Source: Rhodococcoides kyotonense (lineage in GTDB: Bacteria; Actinomycetota; Actinomycetes; Mycobacteriales; Mycobacteriaceae). Taken from it: a DNA stretch of 64,000 bases. The notes under the pieces were generated by a model, which was not told the origin of the DNA, searched no databases, and saw only the letters and a program-made list of their open reading frames with translations. Where the stretch lies: the NCBI RefSeq assembly GCF_001645385.1, contig NZ_LVHI01000012.1:497552-561551 (forward strand), given 5' to 3'. The translations under genes were made by a program, and so were the position numbers. Positions 46,467 through 56,225 of this stretch are shown here, one piece after another (positions within the stretch are counted from its first letter, which is position 1; the number at the start of each line of letters is the position of its first letter).

Positions 46467-48581
46467 GCCGGAGGCGCTTACGATCCAGGCGTACTCGAAC
46501 GCCGCTTCCTTCCACTTCTCGTAACGCCCGCTGACGCCGCCGTGACCCGCGCTCATCTCGGTCTTCAGTAGCAGCTCCGAGTCACCGGTCTTCGTCGCGC
46601 GCAGCGCCGCAACCCATTTCGCCGGCTCGACGTACAGCACACGAGTGTCGTTGATCGACGTGATCGCGAGAATCGACGGGTAGTCCTTGGCTTCGACGTT
46701 CTCGTAGGGGCTGTACGACTTCATGTACTCGTACACCTCCTTGTCCGCCAACGGATTTCCCCACTCGTCCCATTCGATGACCGTCAGCGGCAGCGACGGG
46801 TCGAGGATCGACGTCAGCGGATCGACGAACGGCACGTTCGCCAGGATGCCGTTGAACAACTCGGGAGCGAGGTTGGCGACGGCACCCATCAGCAGTCCTC
46901 CCGCGCTCCCGCCGTCGGCGACCAGATGTTCCGGCGACGTACGTCCGGTGGAGATCAAATGCTGTGCCGCGGAGACGAAATCGGTGAACGTGTTCTTCTT
47001 CGTCAGCGTCTTGCCGTTGTCGTACCAGTGCCGGCCCATCTCGCCGCCGCCTCGGACATGCGCGACGACGAACACGATGCCGCGGTCCAGTAGCGACAGC
47101 CGCGCCACCGAGAACGCCGGATCCATCGACGCCTCGTACGAGCCGTAGCCGTACAGCAGCGTCGGCGCGGGGCCGTCGGGCACGTCCTTGCGGCGCACGA
47201 TCGACAGCGGTATCCGCGTGCCGTCCGACGCGACCGCCCAATCCCGTTGCTGCACATAGTTCGACGCGTCGAAGTCACCGAGTACTGGCTGCGACTTGCG
47301 GAGCAACAGCTCCTTTGTCGACAAGTCGTAGTCGTACACCTGTCCGGGCGTGATGAACGACGTGTACGCCAATCGCAGCAGAGGCTGCGTCCATTCCGGG
47401 TTCGATCCCGATCCGACGGCGTAGAGCTCCTCGTCGAATTCGAGCTCGTGGTACGTGCCGTAGCCGGTGGAGTCGAGCGGCCAGACAGCCAGACGCGTCA
47501 GCGCTTCCCGGCGGTAACCGAGTACGAGATGATCGGCGTAGGCGTCGACGTCCTCGAGCCGGACGTCGGCGCGGTGCGCAACGAGCGTCGTCTGCTGCGT
47601 CGGGTCGTCGACGGGTGCGTCGGCGAGGATGAAGTTCTCGGCTTTGGCTCCGTCGGTGCCCCACCCGTTCACGGATCCGTTGTGCAGGACGAGGAATCGA
47701 TCCTCGCCCTTCACGACGGCGTGCTCGATGCTGTACTCGACGCCGTCGACGCGCGGGAGCACGACGCGGAATTCACCCTCGGGGTCGTCGGATTCGAGGA
47801 CGAGGCATTCGGACGTGATCTTCGAGCCGACCCAGATCATCAGGTACTTCTCGCTGCGCGTCGATCCGAAGCCGACCCAATAGCTTTCGTCCGGCTCGTG
47901 GAAGACCGTGACGTCCTCGTCGGTCGACGTCCCGAGCTTGTGACGCCACACCGTGTCGGGTCGCCACGACTCGTCGACGGTCTGATAGAAGACGAAGCTG
48001 TGGTCGAACGACCAGGTCGCGCCGGGTGCCGTCTTCTCGATGACGTCGGGCAGCATCTCGCCGGTACGAAGGTCCTTGAACCGCATCGTGTAGCGCTCGT
48101 CGCCTTCGACGTCCACCGAGTAGGCCAGTAGATTGCCGTCGCGGCTGATGGAGAATGCGCCGAGTGCGAAGAACGAGTGGCCTTCGGCTTCGACGTTGGC
48201 GTCGAGCAGGACCTGCTCACCGGGAACGTCGTCTCGCAAGGAGGGCGGCGTCCAGTCCTCGGGAGAGTCGACGGGACAACGGCATTGGAGGCCGTAGGAC
48301 TTGCCCTCCTGCGTGCGGGAGTAGTACCACCAGTCCCCCATGCGCGTCGGCACGGACAGGTCGGTCTCCTGGGTACGTGACTTGATCTCGTCGAAGATCG
48401 CCTCGCGCAACGGTTCCAGACCGGCGGTCTGCTGCTCGGTGTACGCATTTTCGGCTTCGAGGTAGGCGATCACTTCCGGATCGTCCTTGTCGCGCAACCA
48501 TTCGTAGTTGTCGACGAATGTGTCGCCGTGGTGCGTCCGCTCGTGCGGAACCTTCTTGGCGACGGGAGGAACGAGTGTCAC
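46455..48581 (-). CDS. ptrB: S9 prolyl oligopeptidase-family peptidase (PtrB, oligopeptidase B-like)
   Basis: Serine peptidase that cuts small peptides after basic residues. The 708 residues comprise an N-terminal segment and seven-blade propeller (about 1-430) and the catalytic domain, with nucleophile [12 protein letters not shown], Asp in [13 protein letters not shown] and His in [11 protein letters not shown]. The start is GTG at 48581, overlapping the purC stop. In M. tuberculosis the homologue is split in two (ptrBa/ptrBb, Rv0781-0782); here it is one intact gene. No signal peptide, so cytosolic. Confidence 0.93.
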   Translation of the reverse strand: MTLVPPVAKKVPHERTHHGDTFVDNYEWLRDKDDPEVIAYLEAENAYTEQQTAGLEPLREAIFDEIKSRTQETDLSVPTRMGDWWYYSRTQEGKSYGLQCRCPVDSPEDWTPPSLRDDVPGEQVLLDANVEAEGHSFFALGAFSISRDGNLLAYSVDVEGDERYTMRFKDLRTGEMLPDVIEKTAPGATWSFDHSFVFYQTVDESWRPDTVWRHKLGTSTDEDVTVFHEPDESYWVGFGSTRSEKYLMIWVGSKITSECLVLESDDPEGEFRVVLPRVDGVEYSIEHAVVKGEDRFLVLHNGSVNGWGTDGAKAENFILADAPVDDPTQQTTLVAHRADVRLEDVDAYADHLVLGYRREALTRLAVWPLDSTGYGTYHELEFDEELYAVGSGSNPEWTQPLLRLAYTSFITPGQVYDYDLSTKELLLRKSQPVLGDFDASNYVQQRDWAVASDGTRIPLSIVRRKDVPDGPAPTLLYGYGSYEASMDPAFSVARLSLLDRGIVFVVAHVRGGGEMGRHWYDNGKTLTKKNTFTDFVSAAQHLISTGRTSPEHLVADGGSAGGLLMGAVANLAPELFNGILANVPFVDPLTSILDPSLPLTVIEWDEWGNPLADKEVYEYMKSYSPYENVEAKDYPSILAITSINDTRVLYVEPAKWVAALRATKTGDSELLLKTEMSAGHGGVSGRYEKWKEAAFEYAWIVSASGARA

Positions 48582-49462
48582 GGGTGTACCCAATCGTCGA
48601 AGTTCAGGCCCGAGATGCGTTCGTAGGCCTCGATGTACCGTGCGCGGGTCGACGCGACGACGTCGTCCGGCAGGGCCGGAGGCGGAGTGTCGCCGCGGCG
48701 GTCCCATCCGGACTCACCCGTCAGCCAGTCGCGGACGAACTGCTTGTCGAAGCTCGGCTGCACCTTGCCCTCCTCGTAACCGTCGGCGGGCCAGTAACGT
48801 GAAGAGTCCGGAGTCAGAACCTCGTCGGCAAGAACGAGATTGCGGTCCGCGTCGAGACCGAACTCGAACTTGGTGTCCGCGAGAATAACGCCGCGGTCCA
48901 GTGCGAAATTCGCTGCACGCGTGTAGATCTCGAGGGTGTCCTCACGCAGCTTGAACGCGAGTTCTTCACCGACCTTGTCGACGACGGCCGCGAAGTCCAC
49001 GTTCTCGTCGTGCTCACCGAGGGCAGCCTTCGCCGCCGGGGTGAAGATCGGTTCGTCGAGCTTGCTCGACTCGACGAGCCCTGCGGGAAGCTCGACGCCA
49101 CACACCGCGCCGGTGCGCTGGTAGTCCGACAGTCCCGATCCGGTCAGATATCCACGGGCGACGCATTCGATCGGCACCATCTCGAGCCGCTTGACGACGA
49201 GAGCCCGTCCGAGAAGTTCCTGCGGGATGCGTTCGTCGCGAGGGTCCCCGGCAAGATGGTTGACGCCACCCAACTCCTCGAAGAAGAACACGCTCATTGC
49301 CGTCAGGACGCGGCCCTTGTCCGGGATGGGTGTCTCGAGAACGTGGTCGTAGGCCGAGATTCGATCGCTCGCGACGAGGAGAAGATGGTCGTCGTCGATG
49401 ACGTAGAGATCGCGAACCTTACCCCCGGCGAGGTGTTCATAGCTGCTGAGTTGTGGACGCAC
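48578..49462 (-). CDS. purC: SAICAR synthase (phosphoribosylaminoimidazole-succinocarboxamide synthase)
   Basis: Seventh/eighth step of purine synthesis: CAIR plus aspartate to SAICAR. The 294 residues show [55 protein letters not shown] and [26 protein letters not shown], all PurC hallmarks. The start is GTG at 49462 ([11 protein letters not shown]): a -10-like TAGGGT stands seven bases upstream, giving a leaderless mRNA. It overlaps ptrB by four bases. Only 62 bases separate it from the divergent MFS gene. Confidence 0.95.
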   Translation of the reverse strand: MRPQLSSYEHLAGGKVRDLYVIDDDHLLLVASDRISAYDHVLETPIPDKGRVLTAMSVFFFEELGGVNHLAGDPRDERIPQELLGRALVVKRLEMVPIECVARGYLTGSGLSDYQRTGAVCGVELPAGLVESSKLDEPIFTPAAKAALGEHDENVDFAAVVDKVGEELAFKLREDTLEIYTRAANFALDRGVILADTKFEFGLDADRNLVLADEVLTPDSSRYWPADGYEEGKVQPSFDKQFVRDWLTGESGWDRRGDTPPPALPDDVVASTRARYIEAYERISGLNFDDWVHP

Positions 49463-49524
49463 GAGACCAACCCTATCTGGGTGTGCTCGCACGGTCTGCC
49501 CGTGTCGAGGAACAATGGTTGGTG

Positions 49525-50934
49525 ATGGCAACGAACCAAGAAGTGCCCGATGTCGGTTTCCGGTCCGAGCGAGGGCCGATTCTGATCGCCCTGATGCTCA
49601 GCACGTCACTCGTCGCGCTCGACTCGACGATCATCGCGACGGCGGTGCTGACGATCGTCGGCGATCTCGGTGGGTTCGGTCAGTTCCCGTGGCTGTTCTC
49701 GATCTACCTGCTGGCCCAGGCCGTGTCCGTCCCGATCTACGGCAAGCTGGCCGACCTGTTCGGGCGAAAAAAGGTCATGCTGTGGGGCATCGGGGTGTTC
49801 CTTCTCGGATCGATCCTGTGCGGCCTCGCGTGGTCGATGCCCGCCCTCATCGCGTTCCGCGCCGTGCAGGGACTCGGCGCAGGCGCGGTGCAGCCGATGT
49901 CCGTGACGATCGCGGGTGACATCTACACGTTGCAGGAACGCGCCAAGGCACAGGGCTACTTGGCCAGCGTCTGGGCGATGAGCGCGGTCCTGGGGCCCGC
50001 ACTCGGCGGAGTCTTCTCCGAGTTCCTGTCCTGGAGGTGGATCTTCTTCGTCAACATTCCGCTGTGTCTGTTGGCGGGGTGGGTGTTGATCCGGCGCTTC
50101 CACGAGGGCGCACTCGACAGAACGAAGCCGAAGATCGACTACGCGGGTGCCGCCCTGCTGACGATCGGCGCCGCCGCGGTGTTGCTCGGCCTCCTCGAAG
50201 GCGGCCAGTCGTGGGCGTGGGCGTCGCCGATCAGCATTTCCATCTTCGTCGGTGGCGTCGTCGCGCTGGCTCTGTTCACGTGGCAGCAGACGCGCGCCGC
50301 CGAGCCGATCCTGCCGCTCTGGGTCTTCACGCGTCGCGTACTCGTCGTCAGCAGCCTCATCTCGCTGCTGGTGGGTGCCATCGTGCTGGGTCTGACCTCG
50401 TACGTTCCGACGTTCGTCCAAGGCGTCCTCGGTACCGGTGCCATCGTGGCGGGTTTCGCAGTGGCGACGCTGACGCTGGGATGGCCGATCGCAGCGTCGC
50501 TGTCGGGCAAGTTCTATCTACGCTTCGGGTTTCGCGCGACGGCCATGACGGGTGGAACGATCGCGGTCGTCGGCGCAGGTGCGACCACGCTGGTCGGCTC
50601 CGATTCCCCGATCTGGATGATCGCGGCGGTCTGCTTCGTCGTCGGCCTCGGCATGGGTCTCATCGCCAGCCCGACGCTCATCGCCGCCCAGACGAGCGTC
50701 GAATGGGAAGAGCGTGGTGTTGCTACGTCGACGAACATGTTCGCGCGTTCGATCGGAAGTGCCGTCGGAGTCGCGGTGTTCGGTGCCGTCGTGAATTCGC
50801 GAGTATCGGGCGAGCCGGATCCGGTGCAGCTGTCCGACGCCGTTCATCTGGTCTTCGTGGGTGTCTTCGTGACGGCGGTCGTCATGCTCGCCGCGGCGGC
50901 GCTGATGCCCAAGTCGGCTGCCACCCGTGAGTGA
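49525..50934 (+). CDS. DHA2-family MFS multidrug exporter (EmrB-like)
   Basis: Proton-driven efflux protein of 469 residues with 14 predicted helices. Motif A ([14 protein letters not shown]) between helices 2 and 3, and motif C ([26 protein letters not shown]) in helix 5 place it in the drug-antiporter DHA2 group. I start at ATG 49525; an in-frame GTG at 49522 is equally close to the -10-like AACAAT (49511-49516). Substrate not predictable. Rv0783c occupies a comparable place. Ends just before the SIP gene, tail to tail. Confidence 0.9.
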   Translation: MATNQEVPDVGFRSERGPILIALMLSTSLVALDSTIIATAVLTIVGDLGGFGQFPWLFSIYLLAQAVSVPIYGKLADLFGRKKVMLWGIGVFLLGSILCGLAWSMPALIAFRAVQGLGAGAVQPMSVTIAGDIYTLQERAKAQGYLASVWAMSAVLGPALGGVFSEFLSWRWIFFVNIPLCLLAGWVLIRRFHEGALDRTKPKIDYAGAALLTIGAAAVLLGLLEGGQSWAWASPISISIFVGGVVALALFTWQQTRAAEPILPLWVFTRRVLVVSSLISLLVGAIVLGLTSYVPTFVQGVLGTGAIVAGFAVATLTLGWPIAASLSGKFYLRFGFRATAMTGGTIAVVGAGATTLVGSDSPIWMIAAVCFVVGLGMGLIASPTLIAAQTSVEWEERGVATSTNMFARSIGSAVGVAVFGAVVNSRVSGEPDPVQLSDAVHLVFVGVFVTAVVMLAAAALMPKSAATRE

Positions 50935-50967
50935 AAATGTATGACCTGCTAAACATTCGCACGCACG
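50926..50967. repeat. degenerate convergent-end palindrome between MFS and SIP genes
   Basis: CGTGAGTGAAAATGT at the MFS stop pairs imperfectly with ACATTCGCACGCACG, around a loop GACCTGC-like region. It resembles the 29216/41231 family but has diverged and lost the GCCCTC loop. Confidence 0.5.
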
Positions 50968-50981
50968 TGCGACGAAGTCGC

Positions 50982-51869
50982 CTACAGCCCCACCCGCTCC
51001 AGCATCGCGTCGAATTCCTCGCTCGCCTCGGCCTGACTACGGCCCGCGGTCAGCGCGCCGTTGTACACGGCCAACGCCTCCTCCTGATACTTCTTGTACT
51101 TCTCGAGCCACTGTTCGGAATTCACGCGCCAGTAGCCGATGATCTCGAATTGCCGCACGGGATAACCGAGTTCCTTGCGGAAGTACTTGCGCACGACGCG
51201 TGACGACGACGCCTCGCCCGCGAACCAGACGTAGCCTTCGCCGTCGGGGAGGGCGTAGTCACGGACGGCGCCCTCGAGCACGCTCGCGCAATCGCCGTTG
51301 CCGGAACCGATCCGCCAGTCGTACGTGACGTCGCCCTTGGTCTCGAACTCCTGGATGTCGCCGCGTTCGAGCACCTCGACGATGGCGTGCGCCTTCGCCC
51401 CACTGGGCAGTTCCTCGACGATCCGACCCAGCGCGGGCAGTCCCGTCATGTCGGCCACGAGCAACTGCCACTCCGCGGTCTCGGGGAGGTCGTACCAGCA
51501 GCGGGGGCGCGTCCACAGCACGACCTGACCGACGGTGGCATTCAACGCCCACGTGGCTGCGACGCCTCCCTCGTGTGCAACGAAGTCGATCACGAGAGTG
51601 CCTGTCGCCGAATCGATTCGACGCACCGTGTAGTTGCGGCCGTCGGGCACGGGTTCGACGTCGTGGTACCACCATTGACCGTCGACCTCGGTCATCGCAG
51701 GTGGGCGGTCCTCACCGTCTCGCGGGAAGAAGATGGTGACGCATTCGTCGGGCTTGCCGTTGGAGACGTACTGCGCGACGTCGTCGCCGCCGAACGTCAC
51801 CCGGACCATGTGCGTGGTCAACTGCTCGACCGCGACCACTTCGGCGAAGTAGTAACCCTTGCCCGTCAT
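50982..51869 (-). CDS. siderophore-interacting protein (FAD-dependent ferric-siderophore reductase)
   Basis: NAD(P)H:flavin oxidoreductase-fold enzyme that releases iron from imported siderophores by reduction. The 295 residues have the FAD-binding barrel (about 1-130, with RNYTVRRIDS: R-x-Y-T binds FAD) and the SIP C-terminal NAD(P)H domain (about 135-260, ending GEGYVWFAGEASSSRVVRKYFRKELG). The C-terminal 40 residues are an extra helix with Glu/Ala. It overlaps an upstream adenylation-like fragment by four bases, and both sit behind an iron box at 52547. Confidence 0.92.
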   Translation of the reverse strand: MTGKGYYFAEVVAVEQLTTHMVRVTFGGDDVAQYVSNGKPDECVTIFFPRDGEDRPPAMTEVDGQWWYHDVEPVPDGRNYTVRRIDSATGTLVIDFVAHEGGVAATWALNATVGQVVLWTRPRCWYDLPETAEWQLLVADMTGLPALGRIVEELPSGAKAHAIVEVLERGDIQEFETKGDVTYDWRIGSGNGDCASVLEGAVRDYALPDGEGYVWFAGEASSSRVVRKYFRKELGYPVRQFEIIGYWRVNSEQWLEKYKKYQEEALAVYNGALTAGRSQAEASEEFDAMLERVGL

Positions 51870-52495
51870 CGAACCTCGTCTTCGCTAGATCTGCGCGTGT
51901 GCATGGTTAGCCTACGCTCACTATCGATGCTCGGTACACGAGCCACGGTCGCGCCGGCATACAGACCCGCCACCAACGCCGTGACAGCCGCGCGACCCTG
52001 GTCGTCCTCGAAGAACACGATCTCCCGTACCGGACGACTCTCGACGACGTCGACCACCACAGTGAGGGAATAGTCGCCCGCGACGATCGTCGGCAGTTCC
52101 GTCACGTCCGCTTCGACCAGTACGTCGTCGAGGACGTGTTCCGTGCCGACGTGACCCAGCACGCGTTCGACGTCGCCGCGACGGAGCCGGTCGACCAGCA
52201 CATCCGGCATGCCCGAGTGATCGAGGAGCACGATGCTTGCGCCCAGCCGTTCCAGCGCACAGAACGCGACGGCGAAGTCGACGGCACCGGCTACCAGGAC
52301 ACCCACTCGAGTTCCGTGGTCGACGCCCGAGCGGTGCAGACAGGCGGCGAGATAGTGAGCCGAGTCCGACAACGAGCCGTAGTCGACGGCGTTGCCGTCG
52401 GCGATCAGAGCGACGACGTCGTCCGGTGCGTCGTCGAGACACTGTGTCAGCGAGCGACGAACGGCCGTCGTCGGTGCACCGCCGGGATCGTTCAC
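51866..52495 (-). CDS. truncated adenylate-forming-enzyme-like protein, lacks core motifs
   Basis: The 209-residue product looks like only the N-terminal subdomain of an acyl/aminoacyl-adenylating (AMP-binding) enzyme: DYGSLSDSAHYLAACLHRSGVDHGTRVGVLVAGAVDFAVAFCALERLGASIVLLD is the A1/A2 region. The ATP loop (TSGTTG-type, A3) is absent: where it should be, the sequence reads VFFEDDQGRAAVTALVAG, and everything after (A4-A10) is missing. So it should be unable to adenylate. The start is GTG 52495 after GAGGAG; the stop overlaps the SIP start (ATGA). It may be a remnant or a structural/regulatory partner. Confidence 0.65.
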   Translation of the reverse strand: MNDPGGAPTTAVRRSLTQCLDDAPDDVVALIADGNAVDYGSLSDSAHYLAACLHRSGVDHGTRVGVLVAGAVDFAVAFCALERLGASIVLLDHSGMPDVLVDRLRRGDVERVLGHVGTEHVLDDVLVEADVTELPTIVAGDYSLTVVVDVVESRPVREIVFFEDDQGRAAVTALVAGLYAGATVARVPSIDSERRLTMHTRRSSEDEVR

Positions 52496-52546
52496 TCCTC
52501 GTCCTCACACTCGATGAGCCGCTGTCGACGCATCCGAGTGTGACAC

Positions 52547-52565
52547 ATAGGAAAGGCAACCTTAA
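52547..52565. promoter_or_regulatory. IdeR/DmdR-type iron box
   Basis: ATAGGAAAGGCAACCTTAA matches the actinobacterial iron-box consensus TTAGGTTAGGCTAACCTAA at 13 of 19 positions by eye, including the central AGGC. It lies 52 bases upstream of the adenylation-like/SIP operon on the minus strand, so iron repression of that operon is likely; it is 55 bases before the -10 of the divergent HTH gene, which it may also affect. Confidence 0.6.
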
Positions 52566-52680
52566 CTTCCCGGCGTCATCGCGACGCTCGCGAACGCCAT
52601 CGAGGTTGAAGCTTGGAGCGTATAGTCGAGGTGTTGCATTTCGCACCGACCTGTCACGACGCATTCGAGGATCCACCCCA

Positions 52681-54153
52681 GTGTCCACTCCCCTGCCGCC
52701 GGTCGACGAGGTCGAGTCCTTTCTCGCCACCTGTTCCGAAATCGAATCGATCACGTTGCGCGACAGGATCTTTGCGACCGATCCCGTGCCCGTCCACGAC
52801 ATGGCAGTGCGCCTTCGTGTCGCCCCGGAACACGCTGTTCGGATCGAACACCGCTCACGCACCCGGGCATTCGACGCGCTTCGACGGCTCCCGAGCCTGC
52901 GAGCGCTCGGGGACCGCATCCTCGAGGTCGCCCGTCCCGTCGCCTCCCTGTCTCGCGTCGCCAGCGCGATTCCCGACACGACCCGCACGATTCCCTCACT
53001 GCGTATCCCGTTGTGGTCGTTGATCTCTCAGATGGACGAGCGCTTGTCCGTCGAATCCGGCTGGGTCTTCTCACCCACGCGCGACGCCGCCCGCGACGAA
53101 CTCTCCGCCGTCGTCGCCCGCAACTCGACGATCGACGGCATCACGCCTCTCCGCGCCGTCGCCGAGCACTTCGGTATGCCCGCAGCGGAATTGGAGGACT
53201 TCGCAGCCGGGTACCGTGTGCTCGACGGCAATCTCGTCCCGCTCGACCTGCCGGTCGCCGGTCAGCTGGCGTCGATCCTGGCGTCGACGGGCACGCCGAT
53301 GTCCATGCCGGACCTGATGGACCGTATGCAACCGACACGGTCGGCCTCCAGTGTCCGCAACGCCCTCGTGACCGATGCACGATTCGTCAAGACCGACCGC
53401 ACCCTGTGGGCGCTGACACGCTGGGGTATCCCGCCGTACGTACCCATCCACCGCCAGATCGCGAGCATCGTCGACGACCGCGGCAGCATCGAGATCGACC
53501 GCCTCGTCGCGGAGATCACGGGTTCGTACGACGTCAAGGAACAGAGCATCCGAACCTATGCGTCCACAGGCGAATTCGTGACCGAGAACGAGATCGTCAC
53601 CCGGCGTCGACATTCCTACACGCCGCGCAAATCGCCGTCGAAGACCAAACACCTGTACCGCGGTCACGGCGTCGTGCGATGGCGTACCACCGTCACGGCA
53701 ATCCATCGCAAAGGATCGGCGTTCAATCTGCCGTCGGCACTCGCGGCACTGCTGAACGTCGGGCCCGGCACGCCCCGTTCCTTCGACTCTCGGCTCGGTG
53801 GTCAGTCGGTCATGTGGGTGTCGGTGCAGGCCCGATCGGGGACGATCAAGCGTTTCGTCGACGATCTGGATCTCACCGAGGGTGAGGAGATCTTCCTCGA
53901 GTTCGGCGACGACGGGACCTTCGACGTCGTCAGAGCCGACCTGCCCCATACCGATCCGGCAACCCGAATTCTCGGTCTGATCGGCCGCCGCGCCCGTGAC
54001 GCCGCCGACGACTCGACGGTTCTCGCCGAGGTCGCCGACGCCGTGTGGCTCCCGAACGACGCGACGCGCGCCGAGGTGGTGTCGATCTTGTCCTCGCGCA
54101 AGGAATTCGAGCTGAGGGCTGCGATCGAACACCTACCCATCAGCCACGCGTAG
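52681..54153 (+). CDS. sigma-region-4-like / multi-winged-helix DNA-binding protein
   Basis: Large (490-residue) putative DNA-binding protein. Residues about 25-65 resemble sigma-70 region 4 (RDRIFATDPVPVHDMAVRLRVAPEHAVRIEHRSRTRAFDALR). Then come repeated winged-helix-like units, e.g. SMPDLMDRMQPTRSASSVRNALVTDARFVKTDRTLWAL and PIHRQIASIVDDRGSIEIDRLVAEITGSYDVKEQSIRTYAS, of the HARE-HTH type. The C-terminal third is beta-rich and may bind a partner. The start is GTG 52681, the first start after a -10-like TATAGT at 52621. Its 3' end overlaps that of the convergent SIP-methyltransferase gene by 14 bases. Specific role unknown. Confidence 0.6.
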   Translation: MSTPLPPVDEVESFLATCSEIESITLRDRIFATDPVPVHDMAVRLRVAPEHAVRIEHRSRTRAFDALRRLPSLRALGDRILEVARPVASLSRVASAIPDTTRTIPSLRIPLWSLISQMDERLSVESGWVFSPTRDAARDELSAVVARNSTIDGITPLRAVAEHFGMPAAELEDFAAGYRVLDGNLVPLDLPVAGQLASILASTGTPMSMPDLMDRMQPTRSASSVRNALVTDARFVKTDRTLWALTRWGIPPYVPIHRQIASIVDDRGSIEIDRLVAEITGSYDVKEQSIRTYASTGEFVTENEIVTRRRHSYTPRKSPSKTKHLYRGHGVVRWRTTVTAIHRKGSAFNLPSALAALLNVGPGTPRSFDSRLGGQSVMWVSVQARSGTIKRFVDDLDLTEGEEIFLEFGDDGTFDVVRADLPHTDPATRILGLIGRRARDAADDSTVLAEVADAVWLPNDATRAEVVSILSSRKEFELRAAIEHLPISHA

Positions 54154-55936
54154 CGAATTCCACCACCGTCGATCCCCAACCGAGCGAGCCGAATCGTGGC
54201 TCTCCGTAACCACTCTCGGAGACCAGCGCCCGAAGTTCGCTTTCGGTACGTCGGCCCGTGCCGTGCAGACACAGCTGCAGCAGATCGCTTTCGGTGTCGT
54301 GATCGTCGGTCGTCGCCGGATCCAGCAGGTCGGTGATGACGACGACCCGCATCGCCGACGCGCCGATCGCGCGTAGCAGCACCTGCGCGTCGGCGTCGGG
54401 ATGCAGGTCGAGGACGTCGACGACGATGGCCAGATCCACTCGGTCACCCAGGACGGTGAACTCGCTGGCGTCGATACGGACGACGCCGTCGCGACGGGCC
54501 TCGGACACGTCGGCGTAGTTTCGCGCATTCATCGCGGGCAGTCCGACCAGGCTGATGCGCAGGTCGGGCCGTAGCCGCGCGAGCGTGTCGGCGTAGACCC
54601 CTGCACCTTCACCGTAGATCGCGACGACCTCGACCCCGTCGAAGTCGACGGCATCCGGCAAGGCCGGCGCACGGTACACGGCGCCGAATGCTGCCTCCTC
54701 GTGGAAGTCGTCGAGAAAGCCCGGCTCGCGCTGCTTGTCGGCGAAACCGTGCCCGACGGCGGCCGATCCCGTGCGCACCGATTCGAGCAGTCCGAGAAAC
54801 GCCATGTCGAGGCGGGTGTGGATCTTGTCGAAGTGCAATGCCTGGCTCAGGAACGTGTCCTGATCCGCGAGAACGGCACCCGTGTCCGTCAACGCGTACC
54901 GACCGTTGTCGACGGTCATCAACCCCATCACCGCGAGGTGCCGGAGCAACTTCGCCGTCGCGCGTGCGTCGGTGGAACATTCGGCAGCGATCGCCTCCGC
55001 AGAGTGCGCACCTGCGTCCACCGCAGCGAACACACCGACGGTCACGGCAGTGCGAAGCGCAAGCGGCGGAAGCAGTTCCGACATCTCGTGTACGGCGTCC
55101 GCCGGATCGGATTCGACCGCGAGCGGTTCGCGATACCGCCAGTACCCGGCGATCTCGACGAACTGCTTGTCGATCTCGCGATCCTGCTTGGCCCAGCGTC
55201 GCAACGGCTTGATCGTCGACGCCTCCCCGGCAACCCACAGGTACGGCTGACCGGGCCGCCACTGCGCGCCCTGCACGGTCTCGACGAGGCGCGACCGACC
55301 GTCGGCCTCCGACCGGTACAACCACGTGATGTCCACGTCCGCAGTAGACTTCAGCTCCTGCCGGTGCGACGGCTCGGCAACTTCGACGACGACGGTCGCC
55401 GGCATGTCGGCAGGAAGTTTTTCCAGACAGTGCGCGATGGCCGGCAACGCCGTCTCGTCCCCGGCCACGAGCATCCAGTCCGCACCGATGGGCAACGACG
55501 ACGAATGCTTTGGTCCCGCAACGAGAATCTTTTCCCCCGGCTGGACGCTGTACGCCCAGTCCGATGCAAGACCTCCCTTGTGCGCGGCGAAGTCGACGAC
55601 CAGTTCACCTGCCGCCTCGTCGAACCGGCGAACCGTGTAGGTGCGGCTGTACTGGAACGACCCGGCAGGCCAGTCGACGGTTCCGTTGTCGAGGTTGCGC
55701 GGAACCTCGAAAGGCAATGCACCCGTGGAAGGGTCGACCGGCAGGAGCTTGATGTCGTCGTCGAACCCGTTGCTCCGCACCGGAGGAAGCTCGACACCGT
55801 CTCGCACATGACGATCCAACGACGGACCTCCGAGAACGACGCGACGCATCCCGGGCGTGACGTCCTCCACCGTCAGAACATCGAACTCTCGCATGCAGAT
55901 CGGAAAGATCTCGACCTCGCGTACGGTCCCCGCCAT
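54140..55936 (-). CDS. siderophore-interacting protein fused to an O-methyltransferase-like module
   Basis: Two proteins in one chain of 598 residues. Residues 1 to about 265 form a complete SIP/FAD reductase (SRTYTVRRFDEAAGELVVDFAAHKGG; WVAGEASTIKPLRRWAKQ). Residues about 285-360 match the winged dimerisation domain of plant/antibiotic-type O-methyltransferases (LALRTAVTVGVFAAVDAG...DARATAKLLRHLAVMGLM), followed by a SAM domain with YGEGAGVYADTL (the G-x-G-x-G loop kept) and LHPDADAQVLLRAIG, which fits the catalytic His region. The acidic residue after the second strand is replaced (LVGLPAM where DLP is usual). It probably reduces the siderophore and may also methylate it or a related phenol. 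Last gene of the NRPS operon. Confidence 0.8.
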   Translation of the reverse strand: MAGTVREVEIFPICMREFDVLTVEDVTPGMRRVVLGGPSLDRHVRDGVELPPVRSNGFDDDIKLLPVDPSTGALPFEVPRNLDNGTVDWPAGSFQYSRTYTVRRFDEAAGELVVDFAAHKGGLASDWAYSVQPGEKILVAGPKHSSSLPIGADWMLVAGDETALPAIAHCLEKLPADMPATVVVEVAEPSHRQELKSTADVDITWLYRSEADGRSRLVETVQGAQWRPGQPYLWVAGEASTIKPLRRWAKQDREIDKQFVEIAGYWRYREPLAVESDPADAVHEMSELLPPLALRTAVTVGVFAAVDAGAHSAEAIAAECSTDARATAKLLRHLAVMGLMTVDNGRYALTDTGAVLADQDTFLSQALHFDKIHTRLDMAFLGLLESVRTGSAAVGHGFADKQREPGFLDDFHEEAAFGAVYRAPALPDAVDFDGVEVVAIYGEGAGVYADTLARLRPDLRISLVGLPAMNARNYADVSEARRDGVVRIDASEFTVLGDRVDLAIVVDVLDLHPDADAQVLLRAIGASAMRVVVITDLLDPATTDDHDTESDLLQLCLHGTGRRTESELRALVSESGYGEPRFGSLGWGSTVVEFATRG

Positions 55937-55957
55937 CGAACTTCCTCTCGTGTGTTC

Positions 55958-56185
55958 TCAGTACTCGCCGAGCGCAACCGCGACCCAGTGGGACACGGTC
56001 GGATCAGCTGCGAGCGTCGGGAAATCGACGTCCGCAGCGCCCGTGGACCGCCATCGTTCCACAAGGCCCATGATGCGGATCGAGTCCAACCCTTCGTCGA
56101 GCAGGTTCAGCTCGTCGTCGATCCTCTCGGGTGACCGGTCGAGTGCGGTGGCGATGTCGCCGATGACGGTCTCGCGGGTGAGCAC
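55958..56185 (-). CDS. stand-alone aryl carrier protein
   Basis: Phosphopantetheine carrier of 75 residues. The 4'-phosphopantetheine Ser35 lies in DEGLDSIRIMGLVERWR, the I-R-I-M-x-L-V-E-R-W pattern of EntB/VibB-type aryl carrier proteins, which carry salicylate or 2,3-dihydroxybenzoate to the first NRPS module. The start is GTG 56185 after AAGGAC. It sits 21 bases before the SIP-methyltransferase gene and 40 after the binding-protein gene, in one operon with the NRPS. An aryl acid-activating enzyme is not in the window and must be outside. Confidence 0.85.
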   Translation of the reverse strand: MLTRETVIGDIATALDRSPERIDDELNLLDEGLDSIRIMGLVERWRSTGAADVDFPTLAADPTVSHWVAVALGEY

Positions 56186-56225
56186 AGTGGTGAGTCCTTG
56201 TCTTTCGGGGACTGAAACAGTCTTC

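Noticed and set aside
51866-52495. Frameshifted full-length AMP-ligase
   Set aside because: I looked for TSGTTG, YGPTE and NGKLDR continuations in the other frames nearby and found none; the downstream DNA is the SIP gene. It is a truncation, not a frameshift.
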